Shown one piece after another: positions 17,337 through 25,552 of a stretch of 64,000 bases of DNA. Each line of letters starts with the position of its first letter. The first letter of the stretch is position 1. Made by a program: the position numbers and the translations under genes. The stretch comes from Companilactobacillus furfuricola. GTDB lineage: Bacteria > Bacillota > Bacilli > Lactobacillales > Lactobacillaceae. Below the pieces are notes generated by a model, which was not told where the DNA came from, did not search any database, and saw only the letters and a program-made list of their open reading frames with translations. The stretch is taken from positions 85,851 through 149,850 of the forward strand of contig NZ_RHNT01000002.1 in assembly GCF_003946325.1 (NCBI RefSeq), given 5' to 3'.

Positions 17337-17873
17337 TTAAAATGTTGTGTCGACTTCTCGATCAGGTTCGTGAGTTATTCGATTTCTAAAGTCACGTCTG
17401 AAGACTTCGATTGCCCAGCCCCAGACCATGTGGCCTAGTGCTTCGGAGAAGTGTTCTTCAAATGGTTGATCCCAAACTGCTGGGACTGTTCCCATTAGTG
17501 GCATGATCAATAGATGGAAAAGAATCCAGATCACTAGTCCATAAATGGTTCCTTGGCCTAGTTTGATCTTTGGGAAGTACTCTGCTAAGACACAGTAGAG
17601 GATCGCAAAGACGATTGAGAATCCAAAGTGCATGATGAAGCTTACCCAAGGCATTTGTTGGCCTGAATAAGTGTAAGTTAAGTGTGTTATTGCTTTCGGA
17701 ATTCCAATTTGTTGAAGTAATTCTTGTGGTGGGTTGGTCAAGTTTCTGGCAACTGTTCTAGGTGGTAGTAAGACTTCCCAACCTAGTTTAACGATGCCGG
17801 ACATGATACCCCCGAGTATACCAGCAATGACTGCAGCGAAAATTTTAGGCTGTCTTTTACCGGCAATATTCAT
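17337..17873 (-). CDS. YagU family (DUF1440) inner membrane protein
   Basis: This 178-residue protein has four hydrophobic segments (about residues 11-31, 73-95, 104-126 and 140-158) and the family features GGIMSGIVKLGWEVLLPPR near the start and HMVWGWAIEVFRRD near the end. In E. coli YagU affects acid resistance; its role in lactobacilli is not established. GGGGGC lies just before the ATG at 17873. It is a single-gene unit with its own terminator, divergent from the oxidoreductase gene at 18016. Confidence 0.85.
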   Translation of the reverse strand: MNIAGKRQPKIFAAVIAGILGGIMSGIVKLGWEVLLPPRTVARNLTNPPQELLQQIGIPKAITHLTYTYSGQQMPWVSFIMHFGFSIVFAILYCVLAEYFPKIKLGQGTIYGLVIWILFHLLIMPLMGTVPAVWDQPFEEHFSEALGHMVWGWAIEVFRRDFRNRITHEPDREVDTTF

Positions 17874-18015
17874 AATAATGCCCCCTTAATTTGGTACAAT
17901 TTATTTATAGTCTTTTTTCAGGATCAAATTAAAAATAAGTGCCATAATTTAGAAAAAATTATCAACACTTAAAGTATAGTTGAGATTAAAGATGGATATG
18001 GATAGAGGAGAGAAT

Positions 18016-18948
18016 ATGAAAGCAGTAGTGATCGATGAATATGGCGATCGTAGTAAGTTACATATGACTAACATTGCGATCCCAGAAATTGAGGATGATG
18101 AAGTATTAGTTGAAGTTAAAGCTACTTCGATCAATCCGATCGATTGGAAATTGCGCGAAGGGAACTTACAAGATAATATCCCGTTGAAATTTCCGATCGT
18201 TTTAGGTTGGGCTGTAGCTGGTGTTATCACCAGAACTGGTTCAGCCGTGCAAGACTTCCATACTGGAGATAAGATTTTGGCTCGACCAGACTTGACTAAT
18301 CGTGGAACTTACGCTGAATATACAGCAGTTAAAGAAGATAAATTGGCAAAGTTGCCAGATAACGTTTCTTTTGAAGATGCTGCTGCAATTCCATTAGCAG
18401 GACTTACAGCTTGGCAAGGTATTTACGACAACTTGAAAGTTGAAAAAGGCCAAACTGTTTTGATGCAAGGCGGCGCTGGTGGCGTTGGTATTTTTGCCAT
18501 TCAGATCTTAAAGCATATTGGTGCAAAAGTGATCACTACAGCTAGTGCCAAGAATGCCGACTTTTTGAAGAGTCTTGGCGCTGATCAAGTTATCGACTAC
18601 CACACTGACGATTTCAGCGAAGTCTTGAATGATATTGATGCCGTCTTTGATACGATCGGTGGCGAAACTTTGGCTAAGAGTTACTCGGTCTTAAAAGACG
18701 GAGGAAGTTTGGTAACTATCGCTGGTGGCATCGATCAAGAGCTAGCTGATGCTAAACATATCGATGCCAATGGTATTTGGCTACATCCAAATGGCAAACA
18801 ACTGACTGAACTAGTCGATCTAGTTAGCCGTGGTATCGTCAAAGTGGTCATTGATAGTGTACATCCATTTAGCGAAGAGGGTATAGTGAAAGCCCATGAG
18901 ATCAGTGAATCTCATCATGCTAAGGGTAAGATCGTTGTTAAAATGTAA
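18016..18948 (+). CDS. NADP-dependent zinc-independent alcohol dehydrogenase/quinone oxidoreductase (MDR family)
   Basis: The 310-residue protein has a GroES-like N-terminal domain (MKAVVIDEYGDRSKLHM, then INPIDWKLREG) and a Rossmann domain with the nucleotide motif GGAGGVGIFAIQ (about 150-161). The zinc-ligand cysteines of classical alcohol dehydrogenases are absent, so it belongs to the quinone oxidoreductase-like branch. I start it at 18016 because AGAGGAGAG sits right before that ATG; a longer frame from 17980 begins with TTG and lacks a site. Substrate is unknown (quinones, enones or aldehydes are usual). Confidence 0.85.
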   Translation: MKAVVIDEYGDRSKLHMTNIAIPEIEDDEVLVEVKATSINPIDWKLREGNLQDNIPLKFPIVLGWAVAGVITRTGSAVQDFHTGDKILARPDLTNRGTYAEYTAVKEDKLAKLPDNVSFEDAAAIPLAGLTAWQGIYDNLKVEKGQTVLMQGGAGGVGIFAIQILKHIGAKVITTASAKNADFLKSLGADQVIDYHTDDFSEVLNDIDAVFDTIGGETLAKSYSVLKDGGSLVTIAGGIDQELADAKHIDANGIWLHPNGKQLTELVDLVSRGIVKVVIDSVHPFSEEGIVKAHEISESHHAKGKIVVKM

Positions 18949-18957
18949 AAATTAACC

Positions 18958-18998
18958 AAAAAGAGCAAACTTTTTTCAGTTTTGTTCTTTTTTTGTAT
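18958..18998 (+). terminator. Probable terminator after the MDR oxidoreductase
   Basis: AAAGAGCAAAAC-type arm pairs with GTTTTGTTCTTT, ending in a seven-T tract. The stem is A/T-rich. Confidence 0.6.
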
Positions 18999-19090
18999 TA
19001 TGAATTATTTAAGAAAAAATAATAATCATGTATTTTCATTGAATTAGTTTCATAATTGCATTAGTGAATAATTTTAAGAGCGAGGTAAAT

Positions 19091-20137
19091 ATGAAAATTA
19101 CTAAATCTTATATTGTTAAAGGCTTAATTTTTTCCGGGATAGTGCTTGGAACTGTTGGTCTCCAATCAACTATCGTTGATGCTGCTACAGATGCTGGCAT
19201 CGATGCAGCAACTAAAACGACTGACGTCAGCACTAACAAGATCTCAAACCAATTGATCTTTACTAGTGGCGATGTCGAAGTTGGCTCATCATCAACTACT
19301 GTCACCGGCGATAAAGTTGGTCAGAAGATCGATTTGACCAAAGTGATCCCAGCAGGCTATCAAGTGGCCTCAGGCGATGCAACCTACACTTTGGCAAAGG
19401 ACGGCTCGATCAACCGAGTTGAATTGGAAAAAATCGGAAATGTGACAGCAACTGTCCATTACATTTATAACAACGGAAGCGTTGGTACTGAGACAGTCAC
19501 CGGTAATGCTGGTGATTCTGTTTCTGTATCCAAAGTCCCAGACGGTTATTACTTAGTTAAAGATAGCGACAAGAAAGTCGTCTTAGGTTCAGGTTCATCT
19601 GATGTTTACTTAAACGTCAGCAAGGCCATTACTAACACGATTTCCTTCGTCAATAACGACCAAGCTAAGACTGAAGTCGGAACTGCGATCGTCAGTGGAA
19701 AAGTTGCAGGAGCTACAGCTAACTTGACTGAAGATCAAATCCCAGCAGGCTATAGTTTGGTCAATCCCAAATGGATGACGATCGTTTTGCAACCAGATGG
19801 GACCAAACAACAAGTTACTGTGAAAAAAGATAGTACGGTTGTTGAAAACAAAGGTACCGTTTCAACTTATGGCAAACTTACACCGCTTTATTCAGCAGAT
19901 GGAAATAGTGCTGGTAGCAGATCATTAGGTGCTAACAGCGTTTGGGCTACTGATAAGAAGATGACGCTAAACGGCGAAGACTATTATCGTGTTTCAACTG
20001 CCGAATGGGTCAAAGCTAGCGATGTTTATGAATATACCGCTAACGGAACCAACGTCACGGTTAAAGACGGTGCTGTCGCACACTTGTATGACACAAAAGG
20101 CAATCAATTGACACAAAGGTCAGTTGCACCAAACTGA
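19091..20137 (+). CDS. Secreted MucBP-like/SLAP surface protein, cut short by in-frame TGA
   Basis: From ATG at 19091 (GAGCGAGGTAAAT upstream) the frame gives 348 residues. They comprise a signal peptide ending near TIVDAATDA, three MucBP-like repeats with PAGY/PDGY turns (about 75-255), one complete SLAP module (SLGANSVWATDKK, YYRVSTAEWVKASDVYEY) and the first third of a second one. Translation stops at TGA 20135-20137, right after RSVAPN. Without that stop, the same frame would go on for 30 more codons and finish the second SLAP module. A single change from TCA (Ser, as in ANSVW in the first module) explains the stop. Binding to the wall should be weakened. Confidence 0.8.
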   Translation: MKITKSYIVKGLIFSGIVLGTVGLQSTIVDAATDAGIDAATKTTDVSTNKISNQLIFTSGDVEVGSSSTTVTGDKVGQKIDLTKVIPAGYQVASGDATYTLAKDGSINRVELEKIGNVTATVHYIYNNGSVGTETVTGNAGDSVSVSKVPDGYYLVKDSDKKVVLGSGSSDVYLNVSKAITNTISFVNNDQAKTEVGTAIVSGKVAGATANLTEDQIPAGYSLVNPKWMTIVLQPDGTKQQVTVKKDSTVVENKGTVSTYGKLTPLYSADGNSAGSRSLGANSVWATDKKMTLNGEDYYRVSTAEWVKASDVYEYTANGTNVTVKDGAVAHLYDTKGNQLTQRSVAPN

Positions 20138-20230
20138 GTTTGGTGTTCTGACAGAACTATCAATGTTAATGGACAAAAATATTATCGTGTATCAACGACC
20201 GAGTGGATCTCAGCTGCTGATATTAAATAA
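20138..20230 (+). pseudogene. Out-of-translation remainder of the second SLAP module
   Basis: In frame with the preceding gene, beyond its TGA: it encodes VWCSDRTINVNGQKYYRV, then STTEWISAADIK and TAA. The lost piece ends exactly like the intact paralog at 20629 (STNEWILADDIK), so the stop is an interruption and not the natural end. Confidence 0.8.
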
Positions 20231-20232
20231 AA

Positions 20233-20269
20233 GGATCCTCACTTTATATAAAAGTGGGGATTTTTTTTT
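20233..20269 (+). terminator. Terminator after the interrupted SLAP gene
   Basis: GATCCTCACTTTTA-like arm pairs with AAAAGTGGGGATT, followed by eight T. It lies just after the original TAA at 20228. Confidence 0.8.
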
Positions 20270-20387
20270 ACCTTGAAAAGTAATTAGTAGTAAGTATTAC
20301 CTAGAAAAATTTCAGAAAAATATTCCTTATTAAAAGTTCAATAGAGCAACCTCATAAATTTAACATAATGTCATATTTGACTAGGAA

Positions 20388-20514
20388 AACGGGCAAGAAT
20401 CCGTTAAATTGGGAACGGTTACTCAACGTAACCGTATAGGTGGGGTGAGATGTAATCACCTGACTAGTAGGGATTTACTTAACAGAAGAAGCAAGTTGGG
20501 GAACTTGCTTTTTT
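20388..20514 (+). ncRNA. Candidate structured leader RNA with terminator
   Basis: Four hairpins follow each other: AACGG/CCGTT (20388-20405), ACGGTTAC/GTAACCGT (20415-20435, perfect 8 bp), AGGTG/CACCT (20438-20461), and the terminator AAGCAAGTT-GGGG-AACTTGCTT with a T run (20489-20514). The region is more GC-rich and folded than the rest of the intergenic DNA and ends 115 bp before the next gene. The order of elements suggests a riboswitch or attenuator, but I cannot match it to a known class. Confidence 0.4.
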
Positions 20515-20628
20515 AAAAAAACATGAAGGGAGTGGTCCAAAGCGAGTTTAAGTCTAATACGCTCGCTGGCAAACGGAAAATCAGCAATACAGAATGAATT
20601 AGCGATAAATTTAGTTAAGAGAGAGAAC

Positions 20629-22230
20629 ATGAAGAAAAATATACTTATTGGTACTTTACTATGTGGAATGGTATTAGGTTCGGTAGTTGCACCAAACATT
20701 GCCTTGGCCGCTGAAAATCTGCGAGAGGAATCTACCAAGAAACGCAAACTAACATTGCACTATACAACTGACTTTGGTGATCTCAAGTCAGTTCAGATCA
20801 CTGCCACAACTGGCCAATTATTAGATTTAAAGAAAGTCCTTCCTAAAGGTTATGATTTGGCCATTGATCAAGAAGAAAAAATCATGATCACGGAAAAAAC
20901 CGATACTGTTACCATCAAATTAGCCGCACAGACACGCTATGATATGATCCAATTTATGGGCGCAAAAGGCGTTTCCATGCGGTCGATTTTGAAGCATACC
21001 GGTGAAATGATCACCATCAAAGATTATGAGAAATTCGTTCCAAAGGGATATGTAGTTGATACGAACCGCCAAACGACATTCGTTTCAGGAAATGACCGCT
21101 GGGGTCAGACTTTTTACGTGTATTTGAAACCTGCTCCTGCAGTCACTCACGTGGAAAAAGAAATTAAATTTGTCAGTGAAGACGGTATTAGTTTCCAAGG
21201 ATTCAGCGCTGTGTTTAATATTAATGGCCAACTTGTGATCGATCCTGACAAAATTCCTGAAGGTTATGAAATTGAACCAAGATATATTACCGTTTTGGAT
21301 AATGGGGAAAAAACAATCGAGATTAAATTGTTTAAGCTTTTTAACAATACGGTCCAGTTTGTAACTCCAGACGGGGAAATAGTATCAACAACTGAGATCA
21401 AAGGCCGTGCTGATAGTAAAGTAAGTGTCCAAGCACCAGAAGGATATGAATATCCAGATGAATCGTTTAAACTTTTCACTATTTTATCGGAAAAGACGAC
21501 GCAAAAAGTTATCGTGACGCCGCTGATCGATGCTTCAGTGAATACTGACGTACCAGAAATTGTACCAGATATTAATGTAGAAACTCCGGAAACGGGTAAT
21601 GCATCTGAAGATAGTGATTCTGAAGATAATTTAGAACAAGTCGTGGAACAGCCTGACGAAGATTCTAGTATTGGTCAGGAAGTCGTTCCTGCTCCAACTC
21701 CTGATTCGGAAGTGGAAAATCCAGAAATGCCCAGCAACAATCAAGAGATAGATCCACCAACCGAGATAGATGAAACAGAGATCGAAGAAACAGATGAAGA
21801 TACTAGCGATTCAACCAATGATATCGTTGATCCTCAAAAAGTTGAAGCAGTCAAAGGTCAAGTAATGACTCACCATCATCAAAAGGTTCAACTTTTTGAC
21901 CAAACAGGACGGAAGTTAGATCTTGCCTTGGAAGCAAATACTGACTGGTTAGTTGATCAAAAAATGACGCATAATGGCGAAACTTATTATCGTGTTGCAA
22001 CTGACTGCTGGGTCAAAGCTAGTGATGTTTTAGAATATGAACGCGCTGAGCAAGTAGTCAATACTGGCGATAAAATGCGGTTACTGTACGACAGCAAAGG
22101 AAAGCACTCCAGTCATCGAAGTTTAGCTGAAAATTCCGAGTGGTTTGTGGATAAATCGACAACGATCGATGGTAAAAAATATTATCGCGTCTCAACTAAT
22201 GAATGGATCTTAGCTGATGATATTAAATAA
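20629..22230 (+). CDS. Secreted MucBP-like/SLAP surface protein
   Basis: The 533-residue protein has a signal peptide MKKNILIGTLLCGMVLGS cleaved near IALAAEN, and four MucBP-like repeats with PKGY/PEGY turns between about 30 and 300 (VLPKGYDLA, FVPKGYVVD, KIPEGYEIE, QAPEGYEYP). An acidic Glu/Asp/Pro-rich linker follows (about 310-405), then two SLAP modules (ALEANTDWLVDQK, YRVATDCWVKASDV, SLAENSEWFVDKS, YRVSTNEWILADDI). AAGAGAGAGAAC precedes the ATG. It is the intact relative of the interrupted gene at 19091. A terminator and possible leader RNA lie upstream. Confidence 0.8.
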   Translation: MKKNILIGTLLCGMVLGSVVAPNIALAAENLREESTKKRKLTLHYTTDFGDLKSVQITATTGQLLDLKKVLPKGYDLAIDQEEKIMITEKTDTVTIKLAAQTRYDMIQFMGAKGVSMRSILKHTGEMITIKDYEKFVPKGYVVDTNRQTTFVSGNDRWGQTFYVYLKPAPAVTHVEKEIKFVSEDGISFQGFSAVFNINGQLVIDPDKIPEGYEIEPRYITVLDNGEKTIEIKLFKLFNNTVQFVTPDGEIVSTTEIKGRADSKVSVQAPEGYEYPDESFKLFTILSEKTTQKVIVTPLIDASVNTDVPEIVPDINVETPETGNASEDSDSEDNLEQVVEQPDEDSSIGQEVVPAPTPDSEVENPEMPSNNQEIDPPTEIDETEIEETDEDTSDSTNDIVDPQKVEAVKGQVMTHHHQKVQLFDQTGRKLDLALEANTDWLVDQKMTHNGETYYRVATDCWVKASDVLEYERAEQVVNTGDKMRLLYDSKGKHSSHRSLAENSEWFVDKSTTIDGKKYYRVSTNEWILADDIK

Positions 22231-22237
22231 ATTTTTG

Positions 22238-22266
22238 ATACAGCCTAAATGAATAGGCTGTATTTT
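22238..22266 (+). terminator. Terminator after the 533-residue SLAP protein
   Basis: ATACAGCCTA pairs with TAGGCTGTAT, followed by TTT. Confidence 0.65.
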
Positions 22267-22460
22267 GCTATGTGGGAATTGATCAGTAAATATTAAAATT
22301 TGAATGAAGCACAATGTCAGATGCATGCTAAAATAAACTCAAAGACAAATTTTTTGAGAAAATAAGTTTTTTAGCCAATTGTTGGAAACTGGCTTGATCG
22401 TTGATATTAGCTACAAAATTCCCAAGGATATCGTGTAACGGAATCTGAATAAAGATTGAA

Positions 22461-23186
22461 ATGTTTCAATTTGTCGAAGGGAGTACTTGTAAACTCGTGG
22501 ATATTAAGTCGACTCACTCAAAACCAACTAAGACATTTAATGGTAATAACACAATAAAGAATGTTGTCCATTTTATGAACAAACAAGATCGCCAAGTGGG
22601 GCAGACTGAACTTACCGGCGTTGCCGGTACTAAGATCAAAGTCCAAGCTCCACAAGGGTTTGCTTTGGCTTCAAAACTGTGGGATTTTATCATTTTATCA
22701 ACTAGTGAGCCTGACCAGAAGATATACGTTGATGCTCTCAAGCAAGCTAGTCCCTTACAACAAGGAACAGCCTCTTTGTTGACTAACTATACGATCGTTC
22801 ATGGACACGTGACGACTTATTCCGAAAAACATGCCATTGCTGTTTACGACTCGCAGCTGCATAATATTTATACTGTGGGTAACAACTATGACTGCAAAGT
22901 CATCGGTAGTGGATTTTATGACAATGTCCGCTTTTTGCAAATCGCCCAAGATGCTTGGATCAAAGCTACCGATGTTTTTGAATATCAACCGATCGATATC
23001 AAGATCAAGGCAACGTCGGATCGAGCTATTCCAATATACGATTGTCGTGGTCGGGTTATTTCGAGAAATAAGTTAGAACCGAATAGTGCTTGGTACACTG
23101 ATCGAGTAGTTTACGTCGCTAATGTGCCTTATTTTCGGGTAACGGACGTTTATTGGCTGTGTGGGAATGATATTTTGGAAGTTTAA
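22461..23186 (+). CDS. 5'-truncated MucBP/SLAP protein, probably decayed
   Basis: The 241-residue frame has one MucBP-like repeat (KVQAPQGFALAS, parallel to VQAPEGYEYP in the gene at 20629) and two divergent SLAP modules (DAWIKATDVFEY, LEPNSAWYTDR, YFRVTDVYWL). There is no signal peptide, and the ATG at 22461 lacks a ribosome binding site. Just upstream, frame fragments such as VDISYKIPKDIV followed by TAA look like the remains of an earlier repeat. I infer that the 5' part of a paralog has been lost and that this is either silent or cytoplasmic. The second SLAP module departs from the usual YRVST sequence, as expected under relaxed selection. Confidence 0.6.
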   Translation: MFQFVEGSTCKLVDIKSTHSKPTKTFNGNNTIKNVVHFMNKQDRQVGQTELTGVAGTKIKVQAPQGFALASKLWDFIILSTSEPDQKIYVDALKQASPLQQGTASLLTNYTIVHGHVTTYSEKHAIAVYDSQLHNIYTVGNNYDCKVIGSGFYDNVRFLQIAQDAWIKATDVFEYQPIDIKIKATSDRAIPIYDCRGRVISRNKLEPNSAWYTDRVVYVANVPYFRVTDVYWLCGNDILEV

Positions 23187-23208
23187 ATTAGTTTATGAAA
23201 AGTATTGG

Positions 23209-23249
23209 AGAAGCTATTGTTGGCATCATGACAATGGCTTCTTATTTTT
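23209..23249 (+). terminator. Terminator after the truncated SLAP gene
   Basis: GAAGCTATTGT pairs imperfectly with ACAATGGCTTC, followed by TTATTTTTT. Confidence 0.7.
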
Positions 23250-23331
23250 TCAAGCTTGTAACAGTCTGTAAGCTACTGCTATCATATATAAGTATATTTA
23301 TAATTGAATGATGTGGAATCGGGGATCGTAG

Positions 23332-24372
23332 ATGGGAAAGCAAGCAAAGCACAATAAGAAATCTAAGAAGCGTCAAAAGAGATCAACGATCACGTTGTTG
23401 ATCCTCTTGTTAATAGTCGTTATTGGTGGTGTGATTTATTTCTTTAACGTTAAATCGAGTGACTCCAACAAAAAAGCCACTGATTCGACAAGAACTGAAC
23501 AAAAACAATCTAAGCATTCAAAGAAAAAACAAAACAAGTCTTCCCATCATGATTCAGCAAACAAGGACAATCAAAAAAACGAGCTTACAACAAAAGCTGA
23601 ACAGCTGATGTCTGATGATTTGTCTCCAATTGGTAGCACAACATCGGCTTATTTTTACGATTTATCCTCTAAACAATCAGCAACTTTTGGTACCGATAAA
23701 CAGCAACGAGCAGCTAGTGACATCAAACTTTTTATCATGGCTACGGTTTATCAAAGCGTTAAAGATGGTAAATTTTATCTCAATGAAAAATATGCTTTAA
23801 AAGATACTGATAAAGTTGGCGGAAGTGGTGCCCTCCAAGGGATGGCTAGTGGCACTCAAATTTATTACCAAGACTTGCTCAAGTACATGATGACGCAATC
23901 TGACAACACAGCTTCTAACATCCTGTTGGATAAAGTTGGAGGTATCTCAGCTGTTAATAACGAAATCAAAAAGTTGGGTCTTACTAATTCAGTCATGCAA
24001 CGAAAATTGATGGACACTAAAAAGTTAACTGCTGGCCAAGATAATATGACCACAGCTAAAGATCTCGGAAAATTTTTGACGAAGTTGTATCATCATCAAG
24101 TCGTATCTGAAACGGCCGATTCAGAGATGATGCGATTGCTGTTGCAAAATACTAATCACTCCAAACTACCAGCTCAAGTTGCTTCTGATGTGAAAGTATA
24201 TAACAAGACTGGAGAATTCAGCGAATACGGTGTGCAAAACGATGCTGCCATTATGGAAAAAGGTGGCAAGGCATTTGTCATCGTAGTCTTGTCTCAAAAT
24301 GGGACCGAGGCAACGCAACATTCAGGGATGGCAAAACTGGGACTTGATCTTTCACGGTTGGTTTTTAAATAA
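23332..24372 (+). CDS. Membrane-anchored class A beta-lactamase-like serine hydrolase
   Basis: The 346-residue protein has a very basic N-terminus, one membrane helix (about 19-38) and a Lys/Ser-rich linker (about 43-85). The catalytic domain has all three penicillin-recognising signatures: SDIK (Ser129, Lys132), SDN (190-192) and KTG (292-294). Class A beta-lactamases have this order, but many lactobacilli carry such proteins without drug resistance, where they may act in wall metabolism. It should face outward, tethered to the membrane. The start at 23332 follows GGGGATCGTAG. It has its own terminator. Confidence 0.85.
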   Translation: MGKQAKHNKKSKKRQKRSTITLLILLLIVVIGGVIYFFNVKSSDSNKKATDSTRTEQKQSKHSKKKQNKSSHHDSANKDNQKNELTTKAEQLMSDDLSPIGSTTSAYFYDLSSKQSATFGTDKQQRAASDIKLFIMATVYQSVKDGKFYLNEKYALKDTDKVGGSGALQGMASGTQIYYQDLLKYMMTQSDNTASNILLDKVGGISAVNNEIKKLGLTNSVMQRKLMDTKKLTAGQDNMTTAKDLGKFLTKLYHHQVVSETADSEMMRLLLQNTNHSKLPAQVASDVKVYNKTGEFSEYGVQNDAAIMEKGGKAFVIVVLSQNGTEATQHSGMAKLGLDLSRLVFK

Positions 24373-24381
24373 TGGAAAATA

Positions 24382-24423
24382 AAAAGATTCAACTCACACA
24401 AAATTGCGAGTTGAATCTTTTTT
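24382..24423 (+). terminator. Terminator after the serine hydrolase
   Basis: AAAGATTCAACTC pairs with GAGTTGAATCTTT, followed by a T run. Confidence 0.9.
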
Positions 24424-24425
24424 AG

Positions 24426-24619
24426 TTGAAACGAGCTACAGGCGACAGCGGCCTCCGGTTTAGCAACTGCCAGCAGGCACGACTTCGTCGCACCTTTGAG
24501 CTGCCAGTCCCTAAATCCTCAGCAGCTGACCGGTCGCCATCCGCTCTCTTATCTTGAAACGAGCTCCAGGCGACAGCGGCCTCCGATTTAGCAACTGAAC
24601 GGTCGCCTTCTGCTGTCTT
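24426..24619. repeat. Repeat family 2, one full and one short unit
   Basis: Unit 1 (24426-24551) begins GAAACGAGCTACAGGCGACA and ends with CAGCTGACCGGTCGCCATCC. Unit 2 (24554-24619) begins GAAACGAGCTCCAGGCGACA and ends ACGGTCGCC. In each, GGCGAC pairs with GTCGCC. Related units are at 37576 and 55769. They sit between gene ends, next to terminators. Confidence 0.7.
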
Positions 24620-24622
24620 ATT

Positions 24623-25114
24623 TTAGTCATCATCATAATCAGCTAAGTGATTAACAGTTTGAGAACCATTTTTATAAGTTAAATAAGTGTCGCCATCGGA
24701 ATCCTTCAAAGATATTTCGTAACCACGTCCCCAATTATCCAAGGCGTACTGTGAAGCTTTTTGGATACCGTTGATAAATCGCTTGTCATCAGTGTGATTG
24801 CCGTAATCATCTCGATCCATTAGATAATTATCCATATCATATCCATTATTGGTTCTGAAAGTGATTTTTTTCTTATCGATCCCAATAGTACAATCACCAT
24901 CGTCTTTCCCAGTTGTAATTTTTTGAGCGGCGACAACGTCTGAATTGGACATGTGCTTGAACATACCAGAGGCGTTATACAATTCGACTGTTTTCTGGCG
25001 ATCATCGGTAGTCATGCCGTTGTAGGTAGCAGACTTTGTAAAAGCAAATCCACCAACGATAAGGACTAGAACAACTACAATAATGGCTATAGGATACTTT
25101 TGTAAAAAGGTCAT
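24623..25114 (-). CDS. Membrane/extracytoplasmic half of a split zinc-ribbon protein
   Basis: The 163-residue frame starts MTFLQKYPIAIIVVVLVLIV, a single membrane helix (about 7-26), followed by an acidic external domain ending DYDDD. No ribosome binding site precedes the ATG at 25114. The 16 codons between it and the TAG that ends the upstream zinc-ribbon frame (25163-25165) are open, in the same frame, and rich in Asn and Gln like that frame's tail. I infer that both halves were one gene, with CAG changed to TAG. Function is unknown; related zinc-ribbon plus membrane helix proteins are common in Gram-positive bacteria and often linked to envelope stress. Confidence 0.65.
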   Translation of the reverse strand: MTFLQKYPIAIIVVVLVLIVGGFAFTKSATYNGMTTDDRQKTVELYNASGMFKHMSNSDVVAAQKITTGKDDGDCTIGIDKKKITFRTNNGYDMDNYLMDRDDYGNHTDDKRFINGIQKASQYALDNWGRGYEISLKDSDGDTYLTYKNGSQTVNHLADYDDD

Positions 25115-25162
25115 GAATTGGTTATTAGAGTTTTTAGGGTGTTGGTTACCGAAATTATTCGG

Positions 25163-25426
25163 CTAGTTTTGGAATTGACCGTTAGCATTTGGTTGCTGAT
25201 TTTGATTGTTCATCTGACCTTGAAATTGGCCGTTTTGATGGGGTGCTTGAGAATTGTTTTGGGTATTCTGGATATTTGTCTGTTGTTGAGTTTGGTTAAC
25301 TACATTTTCAGCGGGGTGTTCGTTGTTATTTAACTGTTTTTCAAATTTATCGACAGGTGTCCCACACTTAGGACAAAACTTGATCCCGTCAGGGATCTTG
25401 GCCCCACAATTTCCACAAAATTTCAT
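25163..25426 (-). CDS. Zinc-ribbon half of the split protein
   Basis: The 87-residue frame begins MKFCGNCGAKIPDGIKFCPK, a classic double CxxC zinc ribbon (Cys4, Cys7, Cys18, Cys21). A Gln/Asn-rich linker runs to the TAG at 25163-25165. Reading through the stop continues without a gap into the membrane half at 25114. ATAGGGGATATT gives a good ribosome binding site. Alone, this product would be a soluble zinc ribbon with a disordered tail. Either the gene is broken, or the amber codon is read through at some rate. Confidence 0.7.
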   Translation of the reverse strand: MKFCGNCGAKIPDGIKFCPKCGTPVDKFEKQLNNNEHPAENVVNQTQQQTNIQNTQNNSQAPHQNGQFQGQMNNQNQQPNANGQFQN

Positions 25427-25510
25427 AATAATATCCCCTAAATTTAAATTAAAATATAAATATCACGTTATATAATACTATTATTTTTATATTTAGAGAA
25501 GATAGTAAAA

Positions 25511-25545
25511 GAAAAAGGGCAGCCAAGATTTTTTGGCTGTCCTTT
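25511..25545 (-). terminator. Terminator of the aquaporin gene
   Basis: On the minus strand AAAGGACAGCCAA pairs with TTGGCTGCCCTTT before a T run. Confidence 0.85.
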
Positions 25546-25552
25546 GTATGTA

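Noticed and set aside
23332..24372. Calling the serine hydrolase a beta-lactam resistance gene
   Set aside because: The catalytic motifs fit class A enzymes, but such proteins are common in lactobacilli without resistance; only activity tests could show it.
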